64,000 bases of DNA from Lophium mytilinum (GCA_010093605.1 MU004200.1:440155-504154); one strand, 5' to 3'. Shown: positions 43,988-56,593, counted from the first letter of the stretch. Program-made: numbers and translations. Notes: generated by a model from the letters alone, not told the origin.

Positions 43988-45282
43988 ATGTGGACCGACA
44001 GGTTACTTGCCTCTTTGGGACATGGTCGCTCCACCACGGCCACACCAAACGCTGCACCATGTTCGGAAAGCTTGCGCAACACTCCTATACAGCCGCAGAT
44101 TAGTACTAATCTCGATGCGGAGGCTATGGAAGCAAACGATGATGTTCTGGATTTTGGTAAGCTGCTGGTCCCGCATATTTCGAAGCATTACGTCAGCCAT
44201 GATATTTACGAGAAAGTAGATAACTCACTTGCCGAAGACTTTTCCTCGGAAGCCCCGAAAACCGATGAAATCCAGATCACAAATGCAAGGGCTGAGACGA
44301 TAGCCGATTCACCCCGCCAGAACCGTACACACCGAGCTGATCTGGATGCGGGTCCGGACTCCAACCCTGCCAACTGTGCCGTGCCAATAGAAGGTGGTAC
44401 AAAACATCGAAAGCGCCGCGTTGTTCTGAAGTTTGCTTTCCTCCATCGCACGTACAGAAAGATTGTCGATCGTGCGAAGCGGAAACTGTCTTCGTCAAAG
44501 GCACAGCCGGATGTAAGATCACCATTCCAAAATTTCCCCTCGCGTGAAGCTTATTTGAGGTGGCTGGTAGCGATTCATCGAGGACTTCTCTCGCACGATT
44601 GAAGTATGTTTTCGCGTGAACGATATAGATACCATCTTCGCTGGACGAGCGCTGTTCGATTCGGGAAGCCCATACAACTTCATCTCGCCAGCATTTGCGC
44701 AGCTATATGGCCTCAGCTTCGATTCTGAGGGCGCAATGGATACGCTTCGACTTCCTGGGAATAATGTGTTCCGGTCTGTCGCAGAGCTGAAAGGACGCTG
44801 GGCCGTCAAAGATAAGCATGTGGCAGATCGCAAGCTATACTTCGACAATAAGTTTATGCCCACGACGTTCTATGTATCAGAAGCGGATGGAGAGCCTTTC
44901 GATGTGGTCATTGGATCAGAAACAATCCTTGCCGAGGATCTGATGGGGTTCAAGCACAGATCTGGTTTTGCGGGCTTCGGACGACGGAGACGGCCAGCCT
45001 TCGTAGACGGTAAGCTTAAGCTACAGGGCCGGCTTGATGTATGCTGACACTGAATAGAGTCCAATATCGGAGCCGCTACGGCGAGGCAACGAGAGAATAT
45101 GGCTAATAATTCTGCCGATAAAGAAGCTCATGAGGCCGCCTTAGCCGAAAGAAGACGGCAGATGGTTTGTGACGTACTGTCTCATCTGGCAATACAAGAC
45201 TAATATGTATTAGGAAGAAGCAGCGGCGGCGGCACAGCGCACGAGATCCCAGGCTTCTGCTGAAGCAGAGCGTCGTAACTAG
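43988..45282 (+). CDS. Retropepsin-like-fold host protein of unknown function
   Basis: Exons are 43988-44512, 44571-45009, 45058-45164 and 45214-45282, encoding 379 residues. The introns are 57, 48 and 49 bp with GTAAGA, GTAAGC and GTTTGT donors. The start is the first ATG of the frame (MWTDRLLASLGHG). Residues 1-170 are hydrophilic and end in a basic helix (HRKRRVVLKFAF, KIVDRAKRKLSSSK). The domain at about 185-320 has ALFDSGSPYNFISPAFAQLY around Asp205 and later PFDVVIGSETIL, the two halves expected for an aspartyl-protease-like barrel. The C-terminus is Ala/Glu-rich helix (EAHEAALAERRRQM, EEAAAAAQRTRSQ). Four exons with clean splicing argue for a host gene. Protease activity is not shown. 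Confidence 0.75.
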
Positions 45283-46169
45283 AAGCGTTTGACTTCTAAC
45301 AGGCTGTATGACGATACTAGGTTCGTGAATATGCGTCTCATGTGTCGCCATTGACAACACCCATCATATATTACTATGATTGTTCGCGGATAGACAGCAT
45401 CTTCCACTAAATGGGCTTCGAATACGATGACCTAGTGTTCTTTACGGGATTTTTGACTAAGATCATCAGGTCGCCACACTGTGGTCTGGATTTTTATGGC
45501 GCAGGAGGAAACTTTGCAATCCGGCTTCTCATGCATGCAGTGGAGTGTACGGCTCCCAAAATGTTGGTTCTGTGTATGTCTTCCCGGGACAGCGACTTCC
45601 TTTCTGCAGAACGCAGCGTTCTTATACCACACAGGTCGTGTTATAGCAAATCTGATTTTTTTCACCCCTCGGACATATAGACATGCTCCCAACGACTGTA
45701 CTTGAGAAATAAGGAATTAATAATCGGGTTTTGATGTGATGACGTTTTCTTTGACATGAATAGTAATTGGCTTATCACTGACATCGTTTTTTCAACACCT
45801 CTTTTTGCGATTACAGCTAGAGTATGGGACCGAACGTGATTGAGACCGCAGCAATATGACTTTATATCCTCTCTTTCTTCATCACATGGTAATCTACGAC
45901 ACGTTTAGTGAGTAAGTGTACACTTCGACGATGCCTGATTGACTATCGCAGAATCTTATCTCCATTCCTAGTGTACTGAATTCTTTTAACATGTAACAAG
46001 AGACGGGCCATAGACTGCATGTAGCATTTAGTGAAACGTTCGCACGACAGCGGAAAAATGAAGGAATCCGTGAAGCAAGGATGATAGATTAAGTAGTATA
46101 GCGAGTCGACTGAATGGTTTACGGTTCGAGTACCGCACAGAATGAGGTTCCGACCTTCCTCCGACACAT
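45283..46169. other. Intergenic region, retropepsin-like gene to DUF6594 gene
   Basis: Converging 3' ends; no gene or repeat recognised. Confidence 0.5.
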
Positions 46170-47214
46170 TCAAAAAGCCGCGCTGTTATGAGACACGCTA
46201 TTACTGGAGCCAACAAAGACCACCATGACAGCGGAGAATCTGAGAAACGTTAGCAACCTGACGAAATGGGCTTGGCGCAGAGTCATACGCGGCAGTGGCA
46301 GTAAACACCTCCGAACGTGTCGCCGTGGTAAAGACGGAGAGGGAGCAGGAGATGATAAGACAAAAGGCGGCTATTATGGCCAGTCTTGCTTTCATGGCCT
46401 GGACGTAGTAGAGAACCGCGATAGATGCGACAGGTAGCAAAGATGCAACCAGGGTAGCAATGCAGTAAGTGATCCGAAACACAGTACTGTCCTTGTACCC
46501 AACCACCCCAAGAACTCTCGATGGCTTCTTGAAACGTGCCAATCCGCAACGAAACAGCCACATAGTCACCTTTTTGGTCAAAAAATTTGAGAACCAATCT
46601 TCCTTGTGTCGAGGTCGAAGAGCTACTAGATCAGGGGAGTGTGACTTTCGGTCCGCGATTGAACCCCAAGTACATGCATCGTCTCCTATCAGGTTCAGCG
46701 GACCCATTTCATCCGTTGCAAGGTAGTGCTGGATGTCATTCAAGTCCCATTTGCTTGGTTCCGGCATGCTATGAATCAATGATTGTTGAATTACGGCATC
46801 GTCTACAATGGAGTCAATATCACCGGCATTATCGCTCCAAAAAGCAAAAAACTCACTATACTGCTTGAGCTTCAAGCTGATCTCTCGAACAAGGCTCAAT
46901 TGTTCTGATGCATCATTGTTACCAAGCTGGTCAGACTGAGAGAGCCAAAACCAGTCGAGTGCGTATCGTGACTTGCTATAATCCTTGTTATCCTCCGATT
47001 CGACTTTTCGAAGCTTTTTCTCCAGCCAAACAAGCTCAGCCTGAAGGTATAGTAGATTTTGAGCGTTCAAGGCACTAAATCGGCGAAATATAGCAATCTC
47101 TGGAAGCAAACCCATTTGGCCAGCAAGCTTGGGGTAGCCGGGTAAAAGTTCAGCAAGTGGAATAAAAGAAGAAGGGGCCGCCATAGTAAACGGGAGTAAC
47201 AGTGGTGGGATCAT
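46170..47214 (-). CDS. DUF6594 integral membrane protein
   Basis: A fungal family of unknown function. Exons are 47214-46289 and 46239-46170, encoding 331 residues; the 49 bp intron has a GTATGA donor, a GCTAAC branch and a CTCAG acceptor. Splicing replaces an unlike tail by VFTATAAFSAVMVVFVGSS, which fits the usual third membrane helix. The N-terminal signature reads LPGYPKLAGQMGLLPEIAIF then RRFSALNAQNLLYLQAEL. Three helices lie at the C-terminus: ITYCIATLVASLLPVASIAV, RLAIIAAFCLIISCSLSVF and the spliced AFSAVMVVFVG. A second Met at residue 11 (MAAPSSFIPL) may be the real start. Members often lie in variable, repeat-rich regions. Confidence 0.87.
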
Positions 47215-49613
47215 GGCACGGCGACTCCAAGTTTAAGAAGGAAACATGTGTAGTCAGGCTGTGCAAAGAGGCTCTACCGGGCGTATATAGATGGCATCCT
47301 CGCAAGGCTCTGAAGGTATGCAGCTCCCTGGCACATTGACGGGCTCTCTAGATGCATGAACCAATTGCCCTTGAGAAATGTATATTCTTGATACTCATCA
47401 AATTCGATGCGGCTATTTTCACGTGGAAACCTGTAGGTCACGTGCTGGTATACCCTTTTGGGGATGGACAAAGTGTTCTTTGTCAGAAATTACAGCGTCT
47501 TTGCAGGAGAGACTAGAATGTGGCGGTTGTATAAATGCAAAATGCCCCTGGAACCCTCTACCTCCTCTACGAGCAACGCTGTCACGTGTCAGGCTACACG
47601 TTGGCGGTGGTAATCCAGGCGGGTCAGGGTGGCTGCAGGTGGTGATCACGCCGAAGGACTGAAAGCTGCCTGCCAGCCGCTCTTACGACTGAATGGGACG
47701 GAGGAGGGTAGGTCATTGGAGGAAGTTGGCCTCCATACCTGCAGCCAAGAAGATCAAGAAAGTCTGCAGTATGCCCCGTGGAGCGGTTGGGCCAATTGCA
47801 GCAAGAGGCCATCACATCGCAGAATGTCTGCCTGACGCACCAAGGCTGGCCAGCAGCGCTGCCTGATGTCCACGGAGGTTGGCCATGCAGGACTTGTGCA
47901 GGTGGCTTTCTAGGAAATACGGGACTGGAGCTCCATTGGATCGAGGTCCTTGATCCAAAGCTGTCTTTTTCAAGGATCAAAAGCCATTCCAACGATAACC
48001 ACGAGAAGCGCCTAGGGTAGTTCAAGGATCAAAAGCCATTCCAACGATAACCACGAGATGCGTCCAGAGGCTGTACGAAGTAACCACTAGTCACGATCTT
48101 GCGGGCAATTTCAGCCTTCAACAATGAACGGCCACCCAGGCTCCTTACAGCTAAGTGTAGTGGAGACTTCTCACCGGATAGCACATTTTAAAGCTACTCT
48201 ACGAGCTGCGCAGTGCCGCAAATTACTGTTGCATCTAACATAGTTGCCGCAGGGAAGATACCTTTGTATGCTTGCGCGCTGACAAGCTGGTATCAGTCAC
48301 AACATGCCCTCAAGTGGTATGAGCCGTATGAAAACCAAGCTCGCTCCGGATCATCCAGGGCGTTATGCTTGACTTTGGGGCGGACTTGTCAAGTCCAAGA
48401 CGGCCTCCTTTTCGCCGTTCAGTTGCTAGTGGCCATCGAGTCGAGCGACCCCATGAACTGTGGGCAGTGAGCCTGCTTCTCATCCAGTATACCAGGGGAT
48501 CCACGCAGGCCATTCCGGTGTTGGCCAGGGCGCTAAAGGTGGGAAAGTGGGCGAGGTGCGACGTGTCTCGCGTGAAGCAACCTGGCACCCTGGCAGATCC
48601 CAAAAAGAAAGAAAACTGCATGCTAGCCTTGGTAAGCCGTGCTCTGCGGGGAGTGATCCTAACAGACGGATACCGCAGCCGTTTGTGCACCCTAAACATG
48701 GGCAAGTGCCCTTTTTCTGCCAGACGCCACTGACAGGGGGAAGCTTACATGATCGTGGCGAATGCATAAGATTTTATGAATATTACCGTCCGAAACTGCA
48801 GATCGAGGTCATCGAAAGCGGTGACAGGGGCTTTGTGCCAATTGCAGGTGGGGAGCCACCAGATGGTCCGTGACAGCACGTACGGTATTGTATCGGAGGC
48901 TATCTAACCTCTAGATCCGTGCTGCACGTACGGTCTTAATACAGCAAGGGAGTGACAGATTGGCATACCGACGACTCCTCTGAGCCTAGGTTCTGCGCTT
49001 GCACCCAACCCTTGTATGCGGTGCGGTATCCGTCTAACACGTCCTCACGCCCTCACAATGATCCCGTATTATTGGATGGCGTCAAAGCCACCCGGCAATA
49101 CTAGCTCGGATCTGCTGGTCAACCGTCTGAAAAGCGGGATGAAGGAGACGGTCGGGCCCGCTGCAGGAAGACTTGGCAAGGAAGGCGAACATACGCCCAA
49201 TTCAGGCGACGACTTGACGAGGCCTGGATGGCTGGTCCCTGTTGGCTGGATAATCGGAGAGGGCGTTTTCTGCACAGCGGCGCAGGCCTCTCAGTGCTGG
49301 GTTGCCTACTGAACGCCCGATTCAGGCGATGACTGGGACCGGTGTCTGTGATTCTGTGATGATTGGATTCTCTGAAATCGTAACGTTTTCGACAACGTAT
49401 TACTGGAGGTAGTGTCCGCTGCTTGTGACTATGACGGCTGCTGCCACGAGTCGGTTCGAGGTACCCATGCTTCAAGGTCTCCTGGCTTCTCGGCAGTCTT
49501 CTACTCCGCTTGGAATTGCGCACTCCGCACTTCTGCACTCACCCGTCCCCAAGCCTTAAAGATACTATTGTCCTTCCCGTAGCTCGTCCTGTGAAGAGCC
49601 GAAGCATGACACT
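47215..49613. other. Gene-poor region with small tandem duplications
   Basis: No gene recognised. A 52 bp period duplication lies at 47970-48061 (TCAAAAGCCATTCCAACGAT twice). The phrase CGCCCRATTCAGGCGAYGACT occurs twice near 49195 and 49315. Several short open frames on both strands overlap without family resemblance. Confidence 0.45.
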
Positions 49614-50080
49614 ATGTCTGAGCGTCCCACTGCCGAAGGTTCCATGGAGATTCAAAGTGAGTAGTCCCCTGCGTTCTCGTGCGTCCTGCTACCGACTTCA
49701 ACAAGCCTGACTCTTCACAGCGGAAACGTACCGCAACACCAACGACGACGGTCGAGATCCTTGCCGAACGAAACAAATCAAAATACGAATGGCACATCGC
49801 TCGCATGTCCTATAACTCCGCGACTAACGCCAACTTCATCGCCCCGAGACTCCTCAGAGAAGTCCTTCATATAACCATACACCCTTTCGATAAGGAGTCC
49901 AGCATGGGACACTACAATGAAGAAGGCATTGAAATTCAGGGATACGTCGATCTGATCTGGTGTTTCCGGACCTCACGCAAGGTCTTTGAGCCCACACGGT
50001 TCTTCGTGACAGCTGTATATAACCCGCCTTTTGATTTAGTGCTGGGACAAAGGGATTGCAAAAGGGCTGGGATCCCGTGA
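49614..50080 (+). pseudogene. Probable relic of a second retropepsin-like gene
   Basis: The frame that ends at 50080 contains ATNANFIAPRLLREVLHI and FFVTAVYNPPFDLVLGQRDC, laid out like the barrel domain of the gene at 43988-45282. A plausible first exon with a GTGAGT...CACAG intron (49657-49720) precedes it, but I do not obtain one continuous model. It looks broken or very diverged. Confidence 0.45.
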
Positions 50081-50824
50081 GACGTCCTTTGCAGTGGTTT
50101 GGCATTTTGAATTTCGGAGTTTCGGCATGACTCAAAGGCTCAAGTCTACCACCTAGTCAGAGAATCGGCGGTTCCCTTCTAACGACGCTTACGAAATTCT
50201 CATCCAATTCTGGTATACTAAGTTGTCAAAGAGAAATGTTCCTAGACATAAATGAGTTGAAAGACTCTCTTAACGAGACAACACGAGTGCAGCAGATTTG
50301 TGGCATGAACTCACTGAAACCTCCCGTATCCTGCAGTTGTTCGTTTCGCACATGAAGTTATGTGCCGTTGATGAGATTCTGCAGTCAAACGCTTGGGTTC
50401 GCTGATAGCATCCAAATGTTCATACGGGCAGAGAAATGATACCCCCGCAAGCAAGAACGCCACCAATATATTCTCTCCGCATTTGGGATGCCCCGCAGAG
50501 AGCCGCAAAGCAGGAAGCTAAACGGCATTCGGTCCCCGCCAGGGCATCTGAGCAGAATTCGTGGGACACTTTCAAACGGCCCATCCATGCAGCAACATCA
50601 ATAGTAACCTCACCACAGCAGAATTTAAACATGTTGCGAGTTGCTGAGTGAGCTTGAATGCCATTTTTCTTTAAATTAACTAGCCCTTAGCAAAGGAATC
50701 AAACGTTATCCACTAGCCTCATTGCACCGATACCGTCTCCTTCGAGTTGTTTCAAGGAGGTCAGTTATTCCCATCGCGTGCTGGATCGAGGGTCTACGAG
50801 GAAGCTGCCTTCTTCATCAATACA
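50081..50824. other. Intergenic, nothing recognised
   Basis: Short open frames only; no family resemblance. Confidence 0.4.
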
Positions 50825-51551
50825 TCAGTCAACCATGTCCAAAAGCTCTCTCCATAGCGAGAGTAGCCTCTTCCACTTAAGATGCCGCAAATTTTTCAAA
50901 ACCGACGTCTTATGCTCCGCCAATGATGACCGCACGGCCAGTTTTTCATTATCGAGACAATTCTCCGAAGCTTGTTTGGCAGATGGTGAGTTGATGTGGG
51001 AGAGAGGTGGCATTCGTTGTTGGTTCGGATTGTCGAGATCGATAGCGTTGAGTCGAACGGTTGGCACCATCGCTTCGTCTTTGGCAATCCATATCTGAAT
51101 TGGCGTCAAAGTACTAAACCATCCAATAATCCAGGAGAGATCTAAATTACTCGAAGCCCAAGGCTCTCTACCAGCAGTGCCATCATATTCACGATCCAAG
51201 CTGACGCCGGTGTAATGCCACGCACACAACGTCTCACCACACCTCAACCCTAGTTCAAACGCACTCAATTAAGCTATGCCAGTCCCGCTCCATTATATAC
51301 GTGTCTTGGCTGGAGCCCATTTCCAATGCTCGCGTTCCAACATATACATTAGCTGTATTGCCATCTCCAATAGCCACGTTTCCAATCCAACCGCATTCGG
51401 AAACCCCTCGATCCTCTATGGGGACCCAGCCCCCCTCATCTGCCTCCAGAGGGCCATGCTGAGAATCTATATACAGTAGCAACCAAGCCAAAATGCGCTG
51501 CGCAAGAACGTATCTTTGCGCCGCGACCAACTCCTTCAAACGCCGATGCAA
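50825..51551 (-). pseudogene. Decayed coding relic on the minus strand, unknown family
   Basis: Two adjacent open stretches in different frames (51551-51255 and 51268-50825) have protein-like composition. The first includes ILAWLLLYIDSQHGPLEADE, then GGWVPIEDRGVSECGWIGNV; the second includes LCAWHYTGVSLDREYDGTAG and LDLSWIIGWFSTLTPIQIWI. Neither begins with a convincing ATG, and no GT-AG intron joins them cleanly. I read this as the remains of one gene. Family not recognised. Confidence 0.4.
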
Positions 51552-51732
51552 AAACTAAACCGAAGCTATTAGATTAAAAGGGGTCCCAAGCTGCTGGTGT
51601 TCTGCCAGAGCTTGGGCGAAGAAAAGAAATGACGTGCCGCAACGTAGATACTTGCGGCGTGGGATGCTAGGTGCGTGAGAAGTGGATATCGCGGAATAGA
51701 GAATGGAAACCTCTAGCGGAACACAATACCCG

Positions 51733-54700
51733 TTATGGCCGTTTCTTCACGTGGCCGTCGGGCCCCACACCTTCCAGCATTACGTTCAACCTCGACAAGG
51801 AGAAAGATGAGTTCGAGAGATGCAAAACAACGAGCCAGGCACAGAGAATGTTGGCGATGTGGTGAAGGAGGTAGGCGTACGTCACACCGTACACTGCTGC
51901 GTAGACAGCAAGGGCGAAAAGAAGGACGTTGGTGAGGTATCGAATCCGCGCGGTTACTCTGGGAACCATCCTGCCGGTGCTGAGCGTCTCGACAAGGAGG
52001 ATGAATGGCATGATGGAGAGTATATTGTGGTGGGAGGAGAATGGTGTCAACCAGTGGACTGCAAGATTCCGAATCCAGACCACAAGAACGGGGAGGTTGA
52101 TTGGTAAAATCCAAAGCATGAGTACCAAGATTGAGTGTGTGTAGTTGTAGAAGTTGTAGTTAGTATCAGATAGCTGCAGATCAGATCAGTTTGAGTATGA
52201 TTCCAAGTGTTGTGGAATGCATACCGTTTCTCTTACGAGTTTGTAGGCTCTCGTGCAAGTTGCGATTTGAACAATACAGAGCACCATGTAGGCAAAATGG
52301 TACGGGATGAAGGTCGAAACGAGTAAGAGAAGTACGCTTGTGGTAATGACTCTTTGTTTTGTCGATGTTACGGCGAATGCCGTCGGCGTGCGTCTAAAAT
52401 CATGTTAGTACAAAGCTTGGAGTCGGAGGTGAATTACTTGCCGACCATCATCACCGCGAAGTGATGCAGAGTGGAAAAGTGAATAGACAACCGCAAACGC
52501 GTGTGTTACTCCAATGGCCACGTAGTTCACGGCGACGCAGATTCCAACACACATTAAACCGAACAATGGTACGAGGAACCAGAAAAACGTATCTTGAGAT
52601 CCAAGAAGTAGGTCATTCTTGGTGTAATCTACTGCGCTCGCGGACGCGTTCGTCCAACTGCCGGAAAGCCAACTATTGGTGTTTCTAGCGGGGTCCTGGC
52701 TCGATTTTGACAGTGACATCGCAAAGAATGTCAGAGCTATGAAAGAGACTGGCAGCGACGATCTCAAGCATAGATTGAGGCTTTCAGAGAAGCTCATGAA
52801 AATGGCTATCGCCAGTCAGCTTGCTTCAGGTAAAAGGGGGTAGTTACTTACCAGTCTCGTCGTACACCTTAAATTGCTTGCGTAGAACGAGTGCCACCAC
52901 GAGCAAGGGAAACGCAGCGAAGACTATACGGTACCGCATCCAAAGCTTTCCCATACTTCCAATAACGTCGATCCTGAGCGAGACGGTCATAGCGCTGTCG
53001 CACGTAGGATCTGACCAAATCTGCAGCCCGAGTCCATTCGACGAGTGTTTTGCTAAGAAAGGTGGTGGCATATACGGTGCTACGCCATGCAGGTTGATGT
53101 TGACCTCCTTCACATTGACGAAAAACTTCGACTCGTAGACTTCGGAAATGTACTGTCGTAGAAGCGGAGTGAATAGTTCAATGCTGTCGCAGGATTGCTT
53201 GCCAATTTTGAGGGTGTATGCCAACAAACTGGAGCCCAACGCTGGTATCTTGATATCCATTACCATCGGACGTTGCGCAGGTAATTTTAGATCGAGTCCG
53301 GTGGCGAGGAGGCGTCGCAGACCGGTATTGACTCGTATGACAGACTCTGAACTTGCACTGAATTCGGCAAAGACCCAGCCAGGAATGTGCTCTCCGACTT
53401 TGTCGACCACTGCTACGAATTGGTGCTCTGCGAGATCTTCGAGGTCGTATTGTAGGTAAGTAAAGGGATGTGCGCTTTTGAATGGTTGGGTGGACTCTCG
53501 TGTGGACTCGGGAAGCGTTATGGCATCGGAAGCTGCGTTTTTGCATGCTAGACGCGTAGACCCAGTACTATCACCAGAAAGGTCCATGTTCATTGAGAAT
53601 AGAGTGGCTGATTGTCCGGCCTGAAGTGGGAATACGCTGCAGAAGAGAACTTCCAGTTTTCCGTTTTCTCCCGGAGCATCCAGCTGCTGATTTGTAAGAA
53701 GAGTAAACTTCCTCCCTTCTGGAGCGCCTTGGGGAGGAATCGGCAATAGGTGGGCTTTTGGCTTCCTTGCTTGGCCAAGATTCCGCAAAACTAGTCGCTC
53801 CCCTTGCGAGCTGATGGCGTTTGAGTTATCTTCAAGCGTTAGGAGGGTTTTGGGTTCTACAGCTTGATTAGCGTTCCACGTGCGACTTTGTTAAACAGTG
53901 ATACGTTACCTTTGTGTGGTAGCGTTTTTTCTGCAACGTCCTCTAAACCAGTCAAGAACCATTTTTTGAAGCCACGCATGCGTTCCGCACGGGGAAGCGT
54001 TTGAGTTGGCCTCGAAACATCGATTACGTCGTATATTGATCGGACCACACTCTTTCTAAACTGATCGCACCACGTAATAGCCAAGTGATCCATTCCTGTC
54101 CAAACGTTTGGGATTGACGCTGTGAAGACTGTGAAGCCGTGCGTATCAGGAACGAGCGAGGCGATGCTTGCATAATCCGAAGGTACTATGGTATCCAGCC
54201 CTCCACCAGCTATGGAGATCAGCGTCACATGCCAGAGCGGATTGTCGATTGCCCATGTCTGCGAATATGCGTGTCTCCAATAATCGTTCACCCGCTTGTA
54301 TGTCTTGACGATATCCCCGTCAAAGGATACTGGCGGCCTCGCATGCGGTGCGGACAAGGTGACAATGGTGTTAATCGAGTTCGACTGATAATTCGGCATG
54401 GTGAGCATTGTTCGTGCTACAATCCCGCCCATGGAATGTCCAATGATGATGACCGAGCTCGGGTCTGGCAGGTCCGAGTCGCGCAACGACTTGGAGGGGC
54501 TGTGGTAAAGGGAGAGTATGAAGGAGATGGCGTCATTCAGGTATTCGGCCTGGTCAACCAGCGTCTGCCCATGGAAAGCTGTTATATCCTCATTGAAGTC
54601 CACGGAGAAGAAATCGAGGGCCCGTTTTCCGGCTCGCGAAGCGCCTTCATCATGGCGGAGCACGTTGTGGTAGTGGTAGGCAGCTTCGGCAGCGAGAGGC

Positions 54701-55369
54701 CGGACTTGCTTGTAGCTTCCTGCGTTGCCGGGGATAAAGAGGACTGGAACTCCCTTGACCTGGGATCGTTAGCAAAAGCGGGTCTGGCAGCGCTCGGAGA
54801 CGTACCCGTATATCTTCGTCAATCCCGCCCTCTCGATACAGATAGAGCGAGTATTTGCTGGCAAATCGCGTGTGCTCCGTGTCAAAATCCGAGAAGCGGA
54901 AGAAGGAGGGTCGCATGTAGGACATTTCGCATCCCTTGGGGTCCAATTGCCTGAAGATGAAAGACTGGCCGACGATGAAGAGCATTATGAAGGCGACAGC
55001 CGTGGTCGCGAGGGTCAGCAGCGAGCAAGACCACGGGTTCCGCATTCGCAGTCGGCGGCGGTTGTGGCCCTCGACCATACTGTCCGGAGTGATGTCCTTT
55101 GCCAGCAGCGGCATGGCGAGGGGGTCTTTCTCCGTCTGGGGACTCGGGGATGGCGAAGAAGTCCAGATATGAGGCTTTGCGCGGGGCGCGGCTGCATGTT
55201 CCTTCCGTCTGTCCTTGGTCTGGCCGTCTCTTCGCAGCGCGTGTGCAGATTCTCCTAGCCGCTCGACGGTCTTATCGCCATAGCCGGGAACGGGGGCGCG
55301 GGCGACAGCAGGGCGCTGGAGGGCGTCGTCGTCCTCGTCGGAAGTCGAGCCTGAGGGCCGTCTCCTCAT
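51733..55369 (-). CDS. BST1: GPI inositol-deacylase, BST1/PGAP1
   Basis: An ER membrane lipase that removes the inositol acyl chain of GPI anchors so that GPI proteins can leave the ER. Exons are 55369-54806, 54759-53910, 53856-52852, 52805-52442, 52393-52225 and 52173-51733, encoding 942 residues (S. cerevisiae 1029). An N-terminal cytosolic stretch and one helix (about 112-133, SLLTLATTAVAFIMLFIVG) precede the lipase domain with VPVLFIPGNAGSYKQVRPLA and IIIGHSMGGIVAR; Ser297 is the nucleophile. NVWTGMDHLAITWC near 400 supplies the expected His. The C-terminal third carries several membrane helices. The intron at 52441-52394 starts with GC (GCAAGT) rather than GT, and the frame is restored only if it is used. 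Confidence 0.93.
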
Positions 55370-56157
55370 TTAATCCGGCGCGGTCGCTGGGCAATCGCGC
55401 GCGGCTCTGCGGGACTGGCTTCGTCGTGGGTGCGAGGCGTCGCTGTCGGTGTCAAAGTGGGCGGCAGAAGAAGCTTGGAAAGCTTCGCAGTGGTTGAAGG
55501 CCGCCAAGGAAACGGAACGAGCGTCGGCTGGCGCAGAGCCACAACGAGTGACGTGCAGACGGGCTAGCAGCGACAGGATGCACGGCCGCAGGCAGGAGGA
55601 TGGCAGTGTCGCGGGGGCATGGAGAGGAGAGGGGAGGAGAGGAGGCGGCGGGCAGCAGTCCGGACGAGGCGAGGATGCGGTATTTGGGTGCGATGCAGTT
55701 GATTGCGCCAGCAACAGTGGTGTCGTCTTTGGAGCTGGTGGTTTGAGGCGGCGGCATGCACGACAAGGCTGGGATAAAAGCGCCCGGGTTCGCAAATGAC
55801 GACGCTGCACGCGCAAGACGCCGAGATGGTGCAGAGGACTCGGCTAGGCTGAGCAAGAGGCAGACTCGGGATAGCTATTTTGGTGTGGACATTATTGAAC
55901 ACCTTCGTCGCATCCTCCTGCCATCTGTCCCCGGCTTCCTCCCCGGCTTCACGGTGACCTAGAAGCCGCTGCACACGCGAGCGCCATGCACCATCATGGC
56001 GACGGCTGCTATTTTTGACGCTGCAAGGCCCGGTGCCGCCAGAGGATGCTTGCCAGGCACGCTGCATTCATTCGCACTGCTAATCCACACCTCCTTGCCC
56101 GTGACTCCGCCAGCTTCCGTCCCGTCTCTCCCGAGAGCAGCCCCGTGGCCCTCTCCT
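55370..56157. other. Intergenic region, BST1 to ABM gene
   Basis: GC-rich upstream region of BST1 and 3' flank of the ABM gene. Overlapping open frames on both strands are composition effects. Confidence 0.5.
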
Positions 56158-56593
56158 TTACAGCTTGCTCGCGAGGCCAACCACGGGGCTCAACCACTTC
56201 AGCGCCGGCGGTTTGGCCAGTAGACCTTCCGCCTGCAGAGACTTCCCGAACCCTTTGAAGTGGGGCGTGGCCATGTGCGTCTTTACCACCGACTGGCTCG
56301 CATATCTACCCAGCCGTCAGCAAAGCCCATCCAGGCACCGTGGCGGCAAAGGGCTGCCTTTAAGCTGTGCAACTTACTTCTCAACAAATACGACTTCTCC
56401 AGCCTCCTCGGTCCAGAACAGGTCGTACTGCAGAATTCCGTCCTCGCCCTGGACCTCTTTGACTAACTGCTTGAGCAGCTCCACCACCTAGAAACCGTCA
56501 GTCACAAGTCCAGCCCTAGCACGAGGAACTCACGCGGTCTTTCTTTCCCGGTGCCGGGGTGAGGATTGCCACAACATTAACCTGTTCCGACAT
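56158..56593 (-). CDS. Small ABM-domain (antibiotic biosynthesis monooxygenase fold) protein with PTS1
   Basis: A dimeric ferredoxin-like barrel family whose members range from quinol monooxygenases to stress proteins. Exons are 56593-56534, 56487-56378 and 56305-56158, encoding 105 residues, the usual one-domain size. Introns are GTGAGT...TCTAG and GTAAGT...GGTAG. The protein starts MSEQVNVVAILTPAPGKKDR, continues VVELLKQLVKEVQGEDGILQ YDLFW, then KTHMATPHFKGFGKSL, which is the family pattern (beta strand, helix, EEGxLxYxLF, THxxTPHFK). The C-terminus is ASKL, a canonical peroxisomal signal. No long open frame reveals this gene because the exons are short. Substrate unknown. Confidence 0.88.
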
